Shown: positions 9,407-17,932 of the stretch, one piece after another | Position numbering within the stretch: the first letter of the stretch is position 1 | Layout of the letters: each line of letters begins with the position of its first letter | DNA from: an uncultured Oscillospiraceae bacterium | GTDB lineage: Bacteria; Bacillota; Clostridia; Oscillospirales; Oscillospiraceae | Assembly: GCA_947627735.1 (NCBI GenBank) | Contig: CANQXG010000004.1 | Coordinates: 30,881-94,880 of the forward strand | Direction: 5' to 3' | DNA: 64,000 nucleotides | Notes under the pieces: generated by a model | Database searches by the model: none | Seen by the model: only the letters and a program-made list of their open reading frames with translations | What the model was told of the DNA's origin: nothing | Position numbers and translations under genes: made by a program

Positions 9407-10325
9407 GCTCTGTTTCTCCTTTTGTATCCAGATTGAATTTGATCGCCAATTCATATCCCCCGCCCATGGCGAGGTATAGCCTGTTATTTTCCCTGTCCAG
9501 CACCGTTTGCCGTCCGTCCAGGTGTTCCGCCGGCGCTTTTTTATAGCGCGTCACCTCGGCCTCGTGCCCGTCCGGCAGCCTTATCCGGGCCGGCGGGAAG
9601 ATGTCGCTCCGGCCATAATCCATGGCCCGCAGCATCCGGTAGATGTCCTCCGCCGGATCGGACGCGGAGCAGACGCCGCCGCCCGGCACCTCCCAGGAAT
9701 AGTACATTTTCCGCCCGCCCTCCTCAAGCCGCTGGGGCCGGCCATCGATATGCCGGACGAGAAGCTCCTCATAGAAATCCTCAAACGCCGCCGACGCCTC
9801 TTTCATGATGTCCCGCGTCAGCTCATAGGCCTTGACGTCCGCCGGGATGGGCACCTCCCGCTGGGCGATGATCGCGCCCGTGTCTACAGCGGCCTGCATA
9901 TAGTGCCACGTGGCCCCGGTGACCTTCTCGCCCTCGTAGATCGCCCAGCTCTGGGTGTTCCGCCCCGGGAACTTGGGCAGCAGCGCGCTGTGGAAATTGA
10001 TGATCTCCAGATTGGGCTTTTCAATGATCCGCTTCGGAAAGAGGAACGTATTCCCCGCGCTGATCACCAGCGCCGGCGCGGCGATGGCCTCCAGCGTTTC
10101 GGCCACCGCTTGCTTATCGGTGATCCGCGCGTAGTCCGCGCCGGTCTCCTCGCAGAGCGCGCGCATCTTTGATATGCCGTGGACCTCATACTCGATGCAC
10201 AGCGTTCTATATCCATATTTCCCCTGGCGCTGCGCCGCGGACCGGAGCACGTCGCCCGCCGTCTTTCCCCAGCCGATCACAACGACAAGATCAAATCTGC
10301 TCTTCATGCCCTTTCCTCCTCTCAC
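9387..10325 (-). CDS. formyltransferase (methionyl-tRNA formyltransferase-like fold)
   Basis: INFHSALLPKFPGRNTQSWAIYEGEKVTGATWHYMQAAVDTGAII: N/H/D catalytic signature of 10-formyl-THF transferases. Confidence 0.88.
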   Translation of the reverse strand: MRGGKGMKSRFDLVVVIGWGKTAGDVLRSAAQRQGKYGYRTLCIEYEVHGISKMRALCEETGADYARITDKQAVAETLEAIAAPALVISAGNTFLFPKRIIEKPNLEIINFHSALLPKFPGRNTQSWAIYEGEKVTGATWHYMQAAVDTGAIIAQREVPIPADVKAYELTRDIMKEASAAFEDFYEELLVRHIDGRPQRLEEGGRKMYYSWEVPGGGVCSASDPAEDIYRMLRAMDYGRSDIFPPARIRLPDGHEAEVTRYKKAPAEHLDGRQTVLDRENNRLYLAMGGGYELAIKFNLDTKGETEHGTENT

Positions 10326-11848
10326 CCGATGTACTCCTGCCGCAGGGCAACCCGGTCGATCTTTCCGTTGGCGTTCAGGGGCAGCTTGTCCACGCAGATC
10401 ACCTTCCCCGGCAGCATGTAGTCCGGGAGCAGGTCCCGCAGACGCCGGTTGATCTCGCTGCGGCTCATCTCCTGCTCCAAAAACAGCACGATCTTGCTGC
10501 GCTTGTCGTCATACAGGCAGCAACACATGGATATCTCCTCCAGGGACGACACCGCCGTCTCGATCTCTCCCAACTCGATCCGATGGCCCAGATGCTTGAT
10601 TTGGAAGTCCTTCCGGGACAGGTAGATAATCTCATGACGCTCGTTGTACTTCACCAAGTCGCCGGTGCGGTAGATCTTCTCCTCATAGGCCGTCTGCAGC
10701 GGATTCTGCACGAAGGCCGCCGCTGTCTTTTCCGGGTTGTTGTAATACCCCACCGCCAGGGACGACCCCCGCACGCACAGCTCGCCCACCTGCTCCGGCT
10801 CCGTCACCAGCCTGTCCTGCTCGTCCAGCACCAGGATCTCCGTATTGCGCATGGGCTTACCGATAGGCAGCGGTTCGTCGTCGTTAAATTCCCGGTCTAC
10901 AATGTAATACGTACAGGCATATGTGATCTCGGTCGGACCGTAGAAATTGGTATACTGTACATTCGGCAGATACTTCCTCCACACGTTCAAGTGTTTTGTC
11001 GGCATAACTTCACCGCAGAGAAGGACCCTCTTCAAGGTATCAGACAGATCAACCTTTGGCAGCGCTTTTAGTGCAGAAACCATTATCATGGCCGACGGTA
11101 CCCAGCTAATGGAGGTGATCCGCTTGTCCTGCAAATACTGCAACAGTTTTACAGGCTGCGAAAACAGCACCTCCGGGATCACATAGAGGGCCGCCCCGGT
11201 TTTGACAGCCAGAAAAACACCGGGAACAGAATTATCAAAATAAAACGGTGATTGATTTCCGAAAGAGTCGTTTTCCGTGATGGAGTATTCTTCCGCCTCC
11301 CAGTCGATGAGATCAATAATGCTCCGGTGGGTGATGGCCACGCCCTTGGGCGTACCGGTGGAGCCGGAGGTGAACAGCACGTACAGAAGGTCCGTGTCCA
11401 GGATGCGGTCCGCATATTCCCGGGCCTTTTCATCGCTCACGTCGTCCCTGGTGATATCCTCAAAGCATAAGACCTTGCCGTTATAGTCCACGCTCTTCCC
11501 TGCTCCGATCCTCTCGCTCAGCGCACGTGTCGTGATGAACAGAGCTGAATGGAGTGTTTCCACGATTTTTTTTGCTCTGACCGCCGGCATATCTATGGCG
11601 ATGGGGCTGTAAAAATTGCCGCTGTAGGCCACGCCCATATAAACCGCCAGCATATCGGCAGAGGTTTCCATATATATGCCGATCGGCTGTTTCCGGTCGG
11701 GCATCGCCGCCTCGATATGGGCGGCGATGGACAGCGCCGTCCGCCGCAGCTCCGCCCAGGTATAGCGCCGGTTTTCATCCGCGTATGCCGTTCTCTCCGG
11801 GAATTTTCGGGCCGTCTGCTCCAGCCACTGTACTACGCTGTTTTGCAT
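10322..11848 (-). CDS. amino-acid adenylation enzyme (standalone A domain, DltA-like)
   Basis: FTSGSTGTPKGVAITH (A3), FYFDNSVPG (A4, Asp kept), NFYGPTE (A5), YRTGDLVKY (A7), LPLNANGKIDR (A10 Lys). Confidence 0.93.
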   Translation of the reverse strand: MQNSVVQWLEQTARKFPERTAYADENRRYTWAELRRTALSIAAHIEAAMPDRKQPIGIYMETSADMLAVYMGVAYSGNFYSPIAIDMPAVRAKKIVETLHSALFITTRALSERIGAGKSVDYNGKVLCFEDITRDDVSDEKAREYADRILDTDLLYVLFTSGSTGTPKGVAITHRSIIDLIDWEAEEYSITENDSFGNQSPFYFDNSVPGVFLAVKTGAALYVIPEVLFSQPVKLLQYLQDKRITSISWVPSAMIMVSALKALPKVDLSDTLKRVLLCGEVMPTKHLNVWRKYLPNVQYTNFYGPTEITYACTYYIVDREFNDDEPLPIGKPMRNTEILVLDEQDRLVTEPEQVGELCVRGSSLAVGYYNNPEKTAAAFVQNPLQTAYEEKIYRTGDLVKYNERHEIIYLSRKDFQIKHLGHRIELGEIETAVSSLEEISMCCCLYDDKRSKIVLFLEQEMSRSEINRRLRDLLPDYMLPGKVICVDKLPLNANGKIDRVALRQEYIG

Positions 11849-11879
11849 GTCTTCCTCCTTGCTATACCGAACTGTCATT

Positions 11880-11922
11880 ATGCTGCTACACAGTAGCAGC
11901 ATAAACAGGGATATCCCTGTTT
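11880..11922. repeat. two adjacent perfect palindromes between exporter ATPase and adenylation gene
   Basis: ATGCTGCTAC-ACA-GTAGCAGCAT then AAACAGGGATATCCCTGTTT. Confidence 0.85.
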
Positions 11923-11933
11923 GCGGTCTTGTT

Positions 11934-12719
11934 TTACGGCGCCAGATTCTCCCTGGCCTGGTCTAGGGTGATGGTCTTGTCCAGATACTGCTGATAGAGG
12001 TCGCACAAAATGGCCGTGTCACCGCAGGCGATCTGCTCCCCATGCTCCAGCCACAGCACCTTCGTGCACAGCTCCTCTACCTGGCTCAGAGAGTGGGACA
12101 CCAGGATCGTGGCCGCGCCGCCGGCTATGATCTCCTTCATCTTCGCCTCGCTCTTTTTCTTGAACGCCCCGTCGCCTACGGAGAGCACCTCGTCCAATAT
12201 AAGGATGTCCGGCTGTACCATGCTGGCGATGGCGAAAGCCAGACGGCTCTTCATGCCCGAGGACAGCTGCTTGAAGGGCCGGTCCTGGAATCTTTCCAAT
12301 TCCGCGAAGGCGATGATCTCGTCATATGTTTCATCCATGAACTTCCGGGTATACCCCAGCATGGCCCCCCGGAGATAGGCGTTTTCACGTACCGTCAGAT
12401 CCCCGTCGAAGCCGCTGGCCAGCTCCAGCAGCGCCGCCACGTTCCCCTGGCGCGTCACCCAGCCCTCCGTTGGCTCCATAATGCCCGCCACCGCCTTCAG
12501 GAGCGTGGACTTGCCCGCACCGTTGGAGCCGATGATGCCCAGCATCTCCCCCTTTTCCAGGGTGAAGCTCACGTGCCTGTCCGCCCAGAACTCGCTCACA
12601 TGATAATTGCGGGTCAGCTTCCGCATCACATATTCCTTGAGGCCGATCTCCTTGAAATCCCCGGTCAAATACCGGATGGAAACGTTGTTAACCTCCAAGA
12701 TACTCATAGCCGGCCTCAC
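11934..12719 (-). CDS. polysaccharide ABC exporter ATPase (Wzt/TagH-type, no C-terminal glycan-binding domain)
   Basis: GIIGSNGAGKSTLLKAVAGIMEPTEG...LSSGMKSRLAFA...ILDEVLSVGD; 261 aa. Confidence 0.92.
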   Translation of the reverse strand: MRPAMSILEVNNVSIRYLTGDFKEIGLKEYVMRKLTRNYHVSEFWADRHVSFTLEKGEMLGIIGSNGAGKSTLLKAVAGIMEPTEGWVTRQGNVAALLELASGFDGDLTVRENAYLRGAMLGYTRKFMDETYDEIIAFAELERFQDRPFKQLSSGMKSRLAFAIASMVQPDILILDEVLSVGDGAFKKKSEAKMKEIIAGGAATILVSHSLSQVEELCTKVLWLEHGEQIACGDTAILCDLYQQYLDKTITLDQARENLAP

Positions 12720-13504
12720 ACATAGTACAGGAATTTCGTGTTGTATTTCTTATACATGAAACAGCCCAGTCCCAGCGCGATTACCACGTCTGCCGCCATG
12801 AGCAGGTGGAACCAGATCGTCGGTATGGTCGCCTCGATGACGATCTTCCGGAAATAGCGGATGAACAGATACACCGGGTTGAGCAGGAACAGCTTCCTCG
12901 TCGTTTCGCTGTAGGTGTCGATGGTGTAGAAGATAGCGGATAGGTACATCAGCAGCATGGTGAACACGTCATATAAATACTGGATGTCCCGGAAGAACAC
13001 GAACAGTGCCGACAGGATCATGCCGATGCCGATGTTGAACAGGATAAGACACCCTACGGGGTAGGCCAGGCACAGGAATTTCCACGTGAACGGCAGGCCG
13101 TCGAAGGCCACAAAGACGAAGAACACCACCAATATAAGCCCGAAGTTGATGAGCGCCTGGACGTTCCGGCTCAAGAGGAATAGATACTTGGGCACGTTCA
13201 CCTTGGTGAAGATGCCGGCGTTGCCCATGATGGTGCTCATGCCGCCCTTGGTGGCGTCGGAGAAGAAGGAGAACACCAAGGTCCCGCAAAAGATGTAGAT
13301 CATGTAATGGGGCGTGGTCCGGCCAAAGAACTTGGTGAACACCAGCGTCATGACCGCCAGCTGCAGCAGGGGCGACAGGATGCTCCAGGCCATGCCCAGC
13401 ACGGTCCGCTTATATTTCTTTTTGAAGTCCCGCTTCACCAGTTCCTCAAACAGGAACTGGTAGTGTAATGCTCTTGCGAATACAGAATTTACTTTGTTTT
13501 CCAT
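12716..13504 (-). CDS. polysaccharide ABC exporter permease (Wzm/TagG-type)
   Basis: ABC-2 topology; LVKRDFKKKYKRTVLGMAWSILSPLLQLAVMTLVF; ATGA overlap with ATPase. Confidence 0.92.
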   Translation of the reverse strand: MENKVNSVFARALHYQFLFEELVKRDFKKKYKRTVLGMAWSILSPLLQLAVMTLVFTKFFGRTTPHYMIYIFCGTLVFSFFSDATKGGMSTIMGNAGIFTKVNVPKYLFLLSRNVQALINFGLILVVFFVFVAFDGLPFTWKFLCLAYPVGCLILFNIGIGMILSALFVFFRDIQYLYDVFTMLLMYLSAIFYTIDTYSETTRKLFLLNPVYLFIRYFRKIVIEATIPTIWFHLLMAADVVIALGLGCFMYKKYNTKFLYYV

Positions 13505-13523
13505 CTTTTCCTTGAGAGCGTCG

Positions 13524-14711
13524 TTATTGCCCCGTCTTTTCCGCCAGCAAGTCCTTCACCGCGTCCAGCAGGGTGTAGCTGTCCGTCACCAGCACGCCCC
13601 GGCAGTCTGCCCGTGTCGCCGCCTCGATGTCCCGCTCGTCGTCCCCGAACAGCACGCAGTCCTTCGGTATATTCAGGTCATACTCCCGCTGGGCCTCATA
13701 CAGCATCCCCGGCTGGGGCTTGCGGCAGAAGCAGCCGTCGTCCCAGTTGTGGGGGCACATGTAGATCCTGTCTATCCGCGCCCCGGCCCGGCGCAGGTCC
13801 GCCTCCATCTTCTCATGGATGGCCGCCAGGGTATCCTCCGTCAGCCGGCCCCGGGCCAGCCCCGGCTGGTTCGTCACCAGCAGCACCAGGTACCCCGCCT
13901 CGTTGAGCAGCCGCACCGCCTCCTTAGCCCCCGGCAGCCACACGAAGTCCTCCGGCCGCTCGATGTAGCACGCCCGGGGCGGCCGCTCGTTCAGCGTCCC
14001 GTCCCGGTCCAGGAACACCGCCTTCCGCCCGGAGAAAAACCGCTCCGTCAGCGGCATCCGGGCATAGGACCCGATGGAATAGTACCGGTGCTCCGTCACG
14101 GTGGCGTAAAGCCGTCCCTGCTCCAGTGCACGGGCGTAGGCGAAGCGCTCGAAGCTGATGTTCTCCTCCGGCAGCCAGTCCAGCACCTCCCTGGCGATCA
14201 GCGCGTAGCCGATGTCCACCCCGTTGAGGCCCGGCGTCTGTCGGGCCTTGTCGTATACCTTCACCTTCTCGTTTTCGATGAGCAGGTTGTTTTTCGTATA
14301 CCCGTCCCGGTTGGCATAGGCCGTCATCTGCACCAGGGCGTGATTTTCCCGGAACGCCGCCAGGTGCTTTGCGAAGCTGATGGGGCAGTAGTTGTCGCAG
14401 TACATCAGCAGGAAGTCGCCGTGGATAAGTCCTGCCGCCGCACGCAGCCGCGCGCCGGTCTCATACTCCACCGGCGTGACGCTGTACTGGACTGTGAGTC
14501 CCTCGATGGGTTCCGTCGCCAGATAGTCGATGATCTTCTCCGCCTTGTAGCCCAGCAGCAGCACCGCCTCCGATATGCCGAAGTCACGCACCTGCTCCAG
14601 CAAGTGCGCCATATAGGGCCGGCCCTGTATGGGATACATGGGCTTCGGGTTTTCCAGGGTGAACGGCTGCAGCCGCGTCCCCTGGCCCCCCGCCAATATC
14701 ACTGCCTGCAT
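13524..14711 (-). CDS. bifunctional heptose-1-P guanylyltransferase (HddC-like) and heptose-bisphosphate phosphatase (GmhB-like)
   Basis: N-terminal MQAVILAGGQGTRLQPFT nucleotidyltransferase; C-terminal HAD-IIIA VFLDRDGTLNERP...VTNQPGLARG...CPHNWDDGCFCRKPQPGML Zn loop. Confidence 0.88.
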   Translation of the reverse strand: MQAVILAGGQGTRLQPFTLENPKPMYPIQGRPYMAHLLEQVRDFGISEAVLLLGYKAEKIIDYLATEPIEGLTVQYSVTPVEYETGARLRAAAGLIHGDFLLMYCDNYCPISFAKHLAAFRENHALVQMTAYANRDGYTKNNLLIENEKVKVYDKARQTPGLNGVDIGYALIAREVLDWLPEENISFERFAYARALEQGRLYATVTEHRYYSIGSYARMPLTERFFSGRKAVFLDRDGTLNERPPRACYIERPEDFVWLPGAKEAVRLLNEAGYLVLLVTNQPGLARGRLTEDTLAAIHEKMEADLRRAGARIDRIYMCPHNWDDGCFCRKPQPGMLYEAQREYDLNIPKDCVLFGDDERDIEAATRADCRGVLVTDSYTLLDAVKDLLAEKTGQ

Positions 14712-14723
14712 GGTCTATCCCTC

Positions 14724-15308
14724 TCACCTATCCTTCAGCATCTCACAGAACAGGCGCATCATCATGTGGTTGAAGATGAGATGCACGTCCTCCGTCACCT
14801 GCATATCTTCTATGGGCGCGTGCATGCTGTGGTCCGCCAGTCGGCGCAGCTTCCCGCCGTCATAGCCGGTGACGCCGATCACCGCGCAGCCCTGGGCCTT
14901 GGCATACTCCACCGCACGGATGATGTTGGCCGAGTTGCCGCTGCCGGAGATGGCCACCACCACGTCCCCCGCCCGCAGCCGGCCTTCCAGCTGGGCGGCG
15001 AACACGTTCTCATACCCCAGGTCGTTGGAGATCGCCGTCACCATCGCGATGTTGTCGTTCAGGCAGTGGAAGCGGAACTTCTTTCCCAGCCCCTCGCTGA
15101 TCCCCTTGTTGAAGTCGTTCAGCATGTGGGTGGCCGTGGATGCGCTGCCCCCGTTTCCGAAACAATACACATCCGCGCCTCGATCGTAGGCGTCCAGCAG
15201 CACGTTCATCGCCCTGCTGACCGCCGTAGTGTCCACCGCGTCCAATGTGCTCTTCACGTCGGCAAAATAATCCGTTATCAGTTTTTTGAAGTCTATGTAT
15301 CTGTCCAT
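14724..15308 (-). CDS. gmhA: SIS-domain sedoheptulose-7-phosphate isomerase
   Basis: FGNGGSASTATHMLNDFNKG...VVVAISGSGNSANIIRAVEYAKAQG. Confidence 0.88.
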   Translation of the reverse strand: MDRYIDFKKLITDYFADVKSTLDAVDTTAVSRAMNVLLDAYDRGADVYCFGNGGSASTATHMLNDFNKGISEGLGKKFRFHCLNDNIAMVTAISNDLGYENVFAAQLEGRLRAGDVVVAISGSGNSANIIRAVEYAKAQGCAVIGVTGYDGGKLRRLADHSMHAPIEDMQVTEDVHLIFNHMMMRLFCEMLKDR

Positions 15309-15321
15309 GTCCCTGGCTCTC

Positions 15322-16308
15322 TCAGTCGTAAAAGATGATCTGGGACCCGGCAGGCTCGAACCGGAAGTCGATCTGCCGGTAACCGCTCAGCGCCTGCCGC
15401 ACCGCCTCCTGCCGCTCCGCCGGGACGTACAGCAGCAGAAATCCGCCGCCGCCCGCGCCCAGGATCTTCCCGCCGGTAGCCCCGGCTGCCCGCGCCGCGG
15501 CATACATCCCGTCTATGGCAGGGTTGGACACCCCGGAGGCATACTGCCGCTTCTTCTGCCACGCCGCGTCCAGCGCGGGACCCCAGCTGTCCGGGTCACC
15601 TTCCCGCAGCGAACGGTATACCCGCTCTGCGTCCTCCACCATGGAGTCCAGCAGTGCCATCTTCACCTCGATGGTGTCCGTCTGCTCCCGCATGATCTTG
15701 GACGAGTCCCGGGTCAGGCCCGTGTAAAACAGCATCAGCGAAGTCTTTAACCGCTCCATGGCCGGCGCCGGCACCATGATAGGCTCCGCGCTCACTGCCC
15801 CGTCCGCATAGAACTTATACCGCCGGAAGCCGCCGTAGGCCACCGCGTACTGGTCCTGGATGCCGATGGGGTTGCCCAGCCGTTCTATCTCCAGCTCACA
15901 GGCCATCCGCGCCAGCCGCTCCGGCGGGGCATACTCCCCCTTGAAGGCCAGCAGCGCGTTCAGCGTCCCCACTGCGATGGCGCTGGAGGACGCCAGGCCC
16001 ACCCCCGCCGTGGCCAGCGGCAGGTCCGCCGAGTAGATGATCTCCACGCCCTTCTCGATGCCCGTCATCTTCAGCGCCTCGCGGATGATGTTGTGCTTCA
16101 CCTCATCCACCTGGTCCACGACCTCGTTCTGGGAATAGCAGACCCGGATCTGGTCGTCGAACTTCTTCAGCACCGTGATATACACGTACATATCCAGCGC
16201 CGTGCTCAATACTGTGCCGTAGCCAAAGCGGCTGTGCTCAAAATAGCCGTGAAAATCCGTTCCCCCTCCGAAAAACGACGCGCGGAGGGGCGTCTTTGAA
16301 ATAACCAA
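15322..16308 (-). CDS. hddA: GHMP kinase, D-glycero-D-manno-heptose 7-phosphate kinase
   Basis: MVISKTPLRASFFGGGTDF...ADLPLATAGVGLASSSAIAVGTLNAL...GAGGGGFLLLYVP; within gmhA/hddC cluster. Confidence 0.88.
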   Translation of the reverse strand: MVISKTPLRASFFGGGTDFHGYFEHSRFGYGTVLSTALDMYVYITVLKKFDDQIRVCYSQNEVVDQVDEVKHNIIREALKMTGIEKGVEIIYSADLPLATAGVGLASSSAIAVGTLNALLAFKGEYAPPERLARMACELEIERLGNPIGIQDQYAVAYGGFRRYKFYADGAVSAEPIMVPAPAMERLKTSLMLFYTGLTRDSSKIMREQTDTIEVKMALLDSMVEDAERVYRSLREGDPDSWGPALDAAWQKKRQYASGVSNPAIDGMYAAARAAGATGGKILGAGGGGFLLLYVPAERQEAVRQALSGYRQIDFRFEPAGSQIIFYD

Positions 16309-16331
16309 CGTCTATCTCTCCCGTTTCTTTG

Positions 16332-17303
16332 TCAGACTCTCTCCCGCCAGTAGTTCAGCGTGTCGGACAGGATCTGCTCGAACCCGATCTCCGGCCGCCA
16401 GCCCGTGATCTGCCGGAACTTCTCCGTGTCCCCGATGAGGTAGGGCACCTTCGTCGGCCGCACGAACGCAGGCTCCGTCACCCACTTGATGTCCTTCACC
16501 GTGGACATGGCGATGAGCCGCTCCAGCGTCTCCTGGAAGGTATAGACCTTGTCCTCCTCGTCCGACCCCACCAGATACAGCTCACCCGGCTCGCACTTGT
16601 GCACCGCCAGCCAATAGGCCCGCACGATGTCCTTCACGTGGGTGAAGTTGCGCTTGTCACCCGTGTCGCCGATGCGCACCACCGGCTCCTGCAGCCCCTT
16701 CTCGATGCGGGCGATCTGATAAGCGTAGGACGGCAGGCCGAACACGTTCTCACGCCGAGGCCCCTCGTGGTTGAAGGTCCGGGTCCGGTACACCTGCACG
16801 CCGTAGGACCGGAAGTAAACGTACCCGATCAGATCCTGGGCCACCTTCGTCACCGCGTAGGGGTTCACAGGCCGCAGCACGGTGAACTCGTTGATGGGCA
16901 GCTCGTCCGGGTGGATGTCGCCGTACTCCTCCCCGGAGCCGGGGATGTGGAACTTGGTGTCCGGCTTGATGTCCCGGATGGCGTCCAGGAAGTTCACGGT
17001 GCCCAGGTAGTTGGTGTCCATATACTCCCGGGGGTTGTCCCAGGAGGGGCTGACGAAGCTCTCGGAGGCCATGTGGAAGATGATGTCCGGCTGGACCTCC
17101 TTCACCACCCGGCGCACGCCGGTGGCGTCCAGGATGTTGCAGTCGTGCCAGATGATCTTGTCCGCGAAGCCCGCCACGTGGTCCATCCGGGACAGGTGCC
17201 AGCGCTTCGTGCCGTGCACCTCCACGTCCGGCATGGTCAGCAGATACTCCGCCAGGTGGGAACCCACGAATCCGGTAACGCCTGTGATCAGTACTTTTTC
17301 CAT
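16332..17303 (-). CDS. GDP-mannose 4,6-dehydratase-family SDR (probable GDP-heptose 4,6-dehydratase)
   Basis: ITGVTGFVGSHLAEYLL...GSGEEYG...NPYAVTKVAQD; follows GDP-heptose genes. Confidence 0.82.
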   Translation of the reverse strand: MEKVLITGVTGFVGSHLAEYLLTMPDVEVHGTKRWHLSRMDHVAGFADKIIWHDCNILDATGVRRVVKEVQPDIIFHMASESFVSPSWDNPREYMDTNYLGTVNFLDAIRDIKPDTKFHIPGSGEEYGDIHPDELPINEFTVLRPVNPYAVTKVAQDLIGYVYFRSYGVQVYRTRTFNHEGPRRENVFGLPSYAYQIARIEKGLQEPVVRIGDTGDKRNFTHVKDIVRAYWLAVHKCEPGELYLVGSDEEDKVYTFQETLERLIAMSTVKDIKWVTEPAFVRPTKVPYLIGDTEKFRQITGWRPEIGFEQILSDTLNYWRERV

Positions 17304-17321
17304 TGTTCTTCTCCTAACTTT

Positions 17322-17900
17322 TTAGTGCTGTCCGCGCATGCCCTTCACGCGCTCAACGTATTGTTTGAAGCTCTGGTGGTGCTTATCCCGCTGGGAGATG
17401 ATGACGTTCTCCACTTTGTCCAGGGGCCAGTCGATGGCCAGGTCCGGGTCGTCCCACTGCACGCCGTCCTCATACGCAGGGCTGTACTTGTCCGTGCACT
17501 TGTATGTAAACACCGTGTGATCCCGCAGGGCCAGGAAGGCAGAGCCGAAGCCCTCCGGCAGGTACAGCATCCGCTTGTTCTCCTCGCTCAGCTCAAAGGC
17601 CTGCCACTTGCCCAGGGTGGGCGAGTCGATGCGCAGGTCCACCGCCACCTCGTATACCGCGCCGCTGCTGACCCGCACCAGCTTCCCCTGGGGGTACTCG
17701 TACTGGAAGTGGATGCCCCGCAGCGTGCCCTTGCAGGACAGGCTCTCGTTGTCCTCTCCGAAGGTAACGGGCAGGCCACGCTTCAGAAACTCCTGCTTCT
17801 CAAAGGACTTGAGAAAATACCCCCGCTCGTCCGGGAAATACCGGGGCATGATCTCCATGAGCCCCTCGATGGACGTCTTTTTGAATTCAAAATCCGGCAT
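17322..17900 (-). CDS. RmlC-fold 3,5-epimerase (probable GDP-6-deoxy-4-keto-heptose epimerase)
   Basis: DERGYFLKSF...KGTLRGIHFQYEYPQGKLVRV...FTYKCTDKYSPAYEDGV. Confidence 0.8.
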   Translation of the reverse strand: MPDFEFKKTSIEGLMEIMPRYFPDERGYFLKSFEKQEFLKRGLPVTFGEDNESLSCKGTLRGIHFQYEYPQGKLVRVSSGAVYEVAVDLRIDSPTLGKWQAFELSEENKRMLYLPEGFGSAFLALRDHTVFTYKCTDKYSPAYEDGVQWDDPDLAIDWPLDKVENVIISQRDKHHQSFKQYVERVKGMRGQH

Positions 17901-17932
17901 GTCTGTTTCTCCTTATAATTTATTATTGTTAT

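Noticed and set aside
13494-15338. 614-aa plus-strand ORF
   Set aside because: Antisense to hddC-gmhB and gmhA; low-complexity shadow-frame composition
16329-17918. 529-aa plus-strand ORF
   Set aside because: Antisense to well-supported dehydratase and epimerase genes
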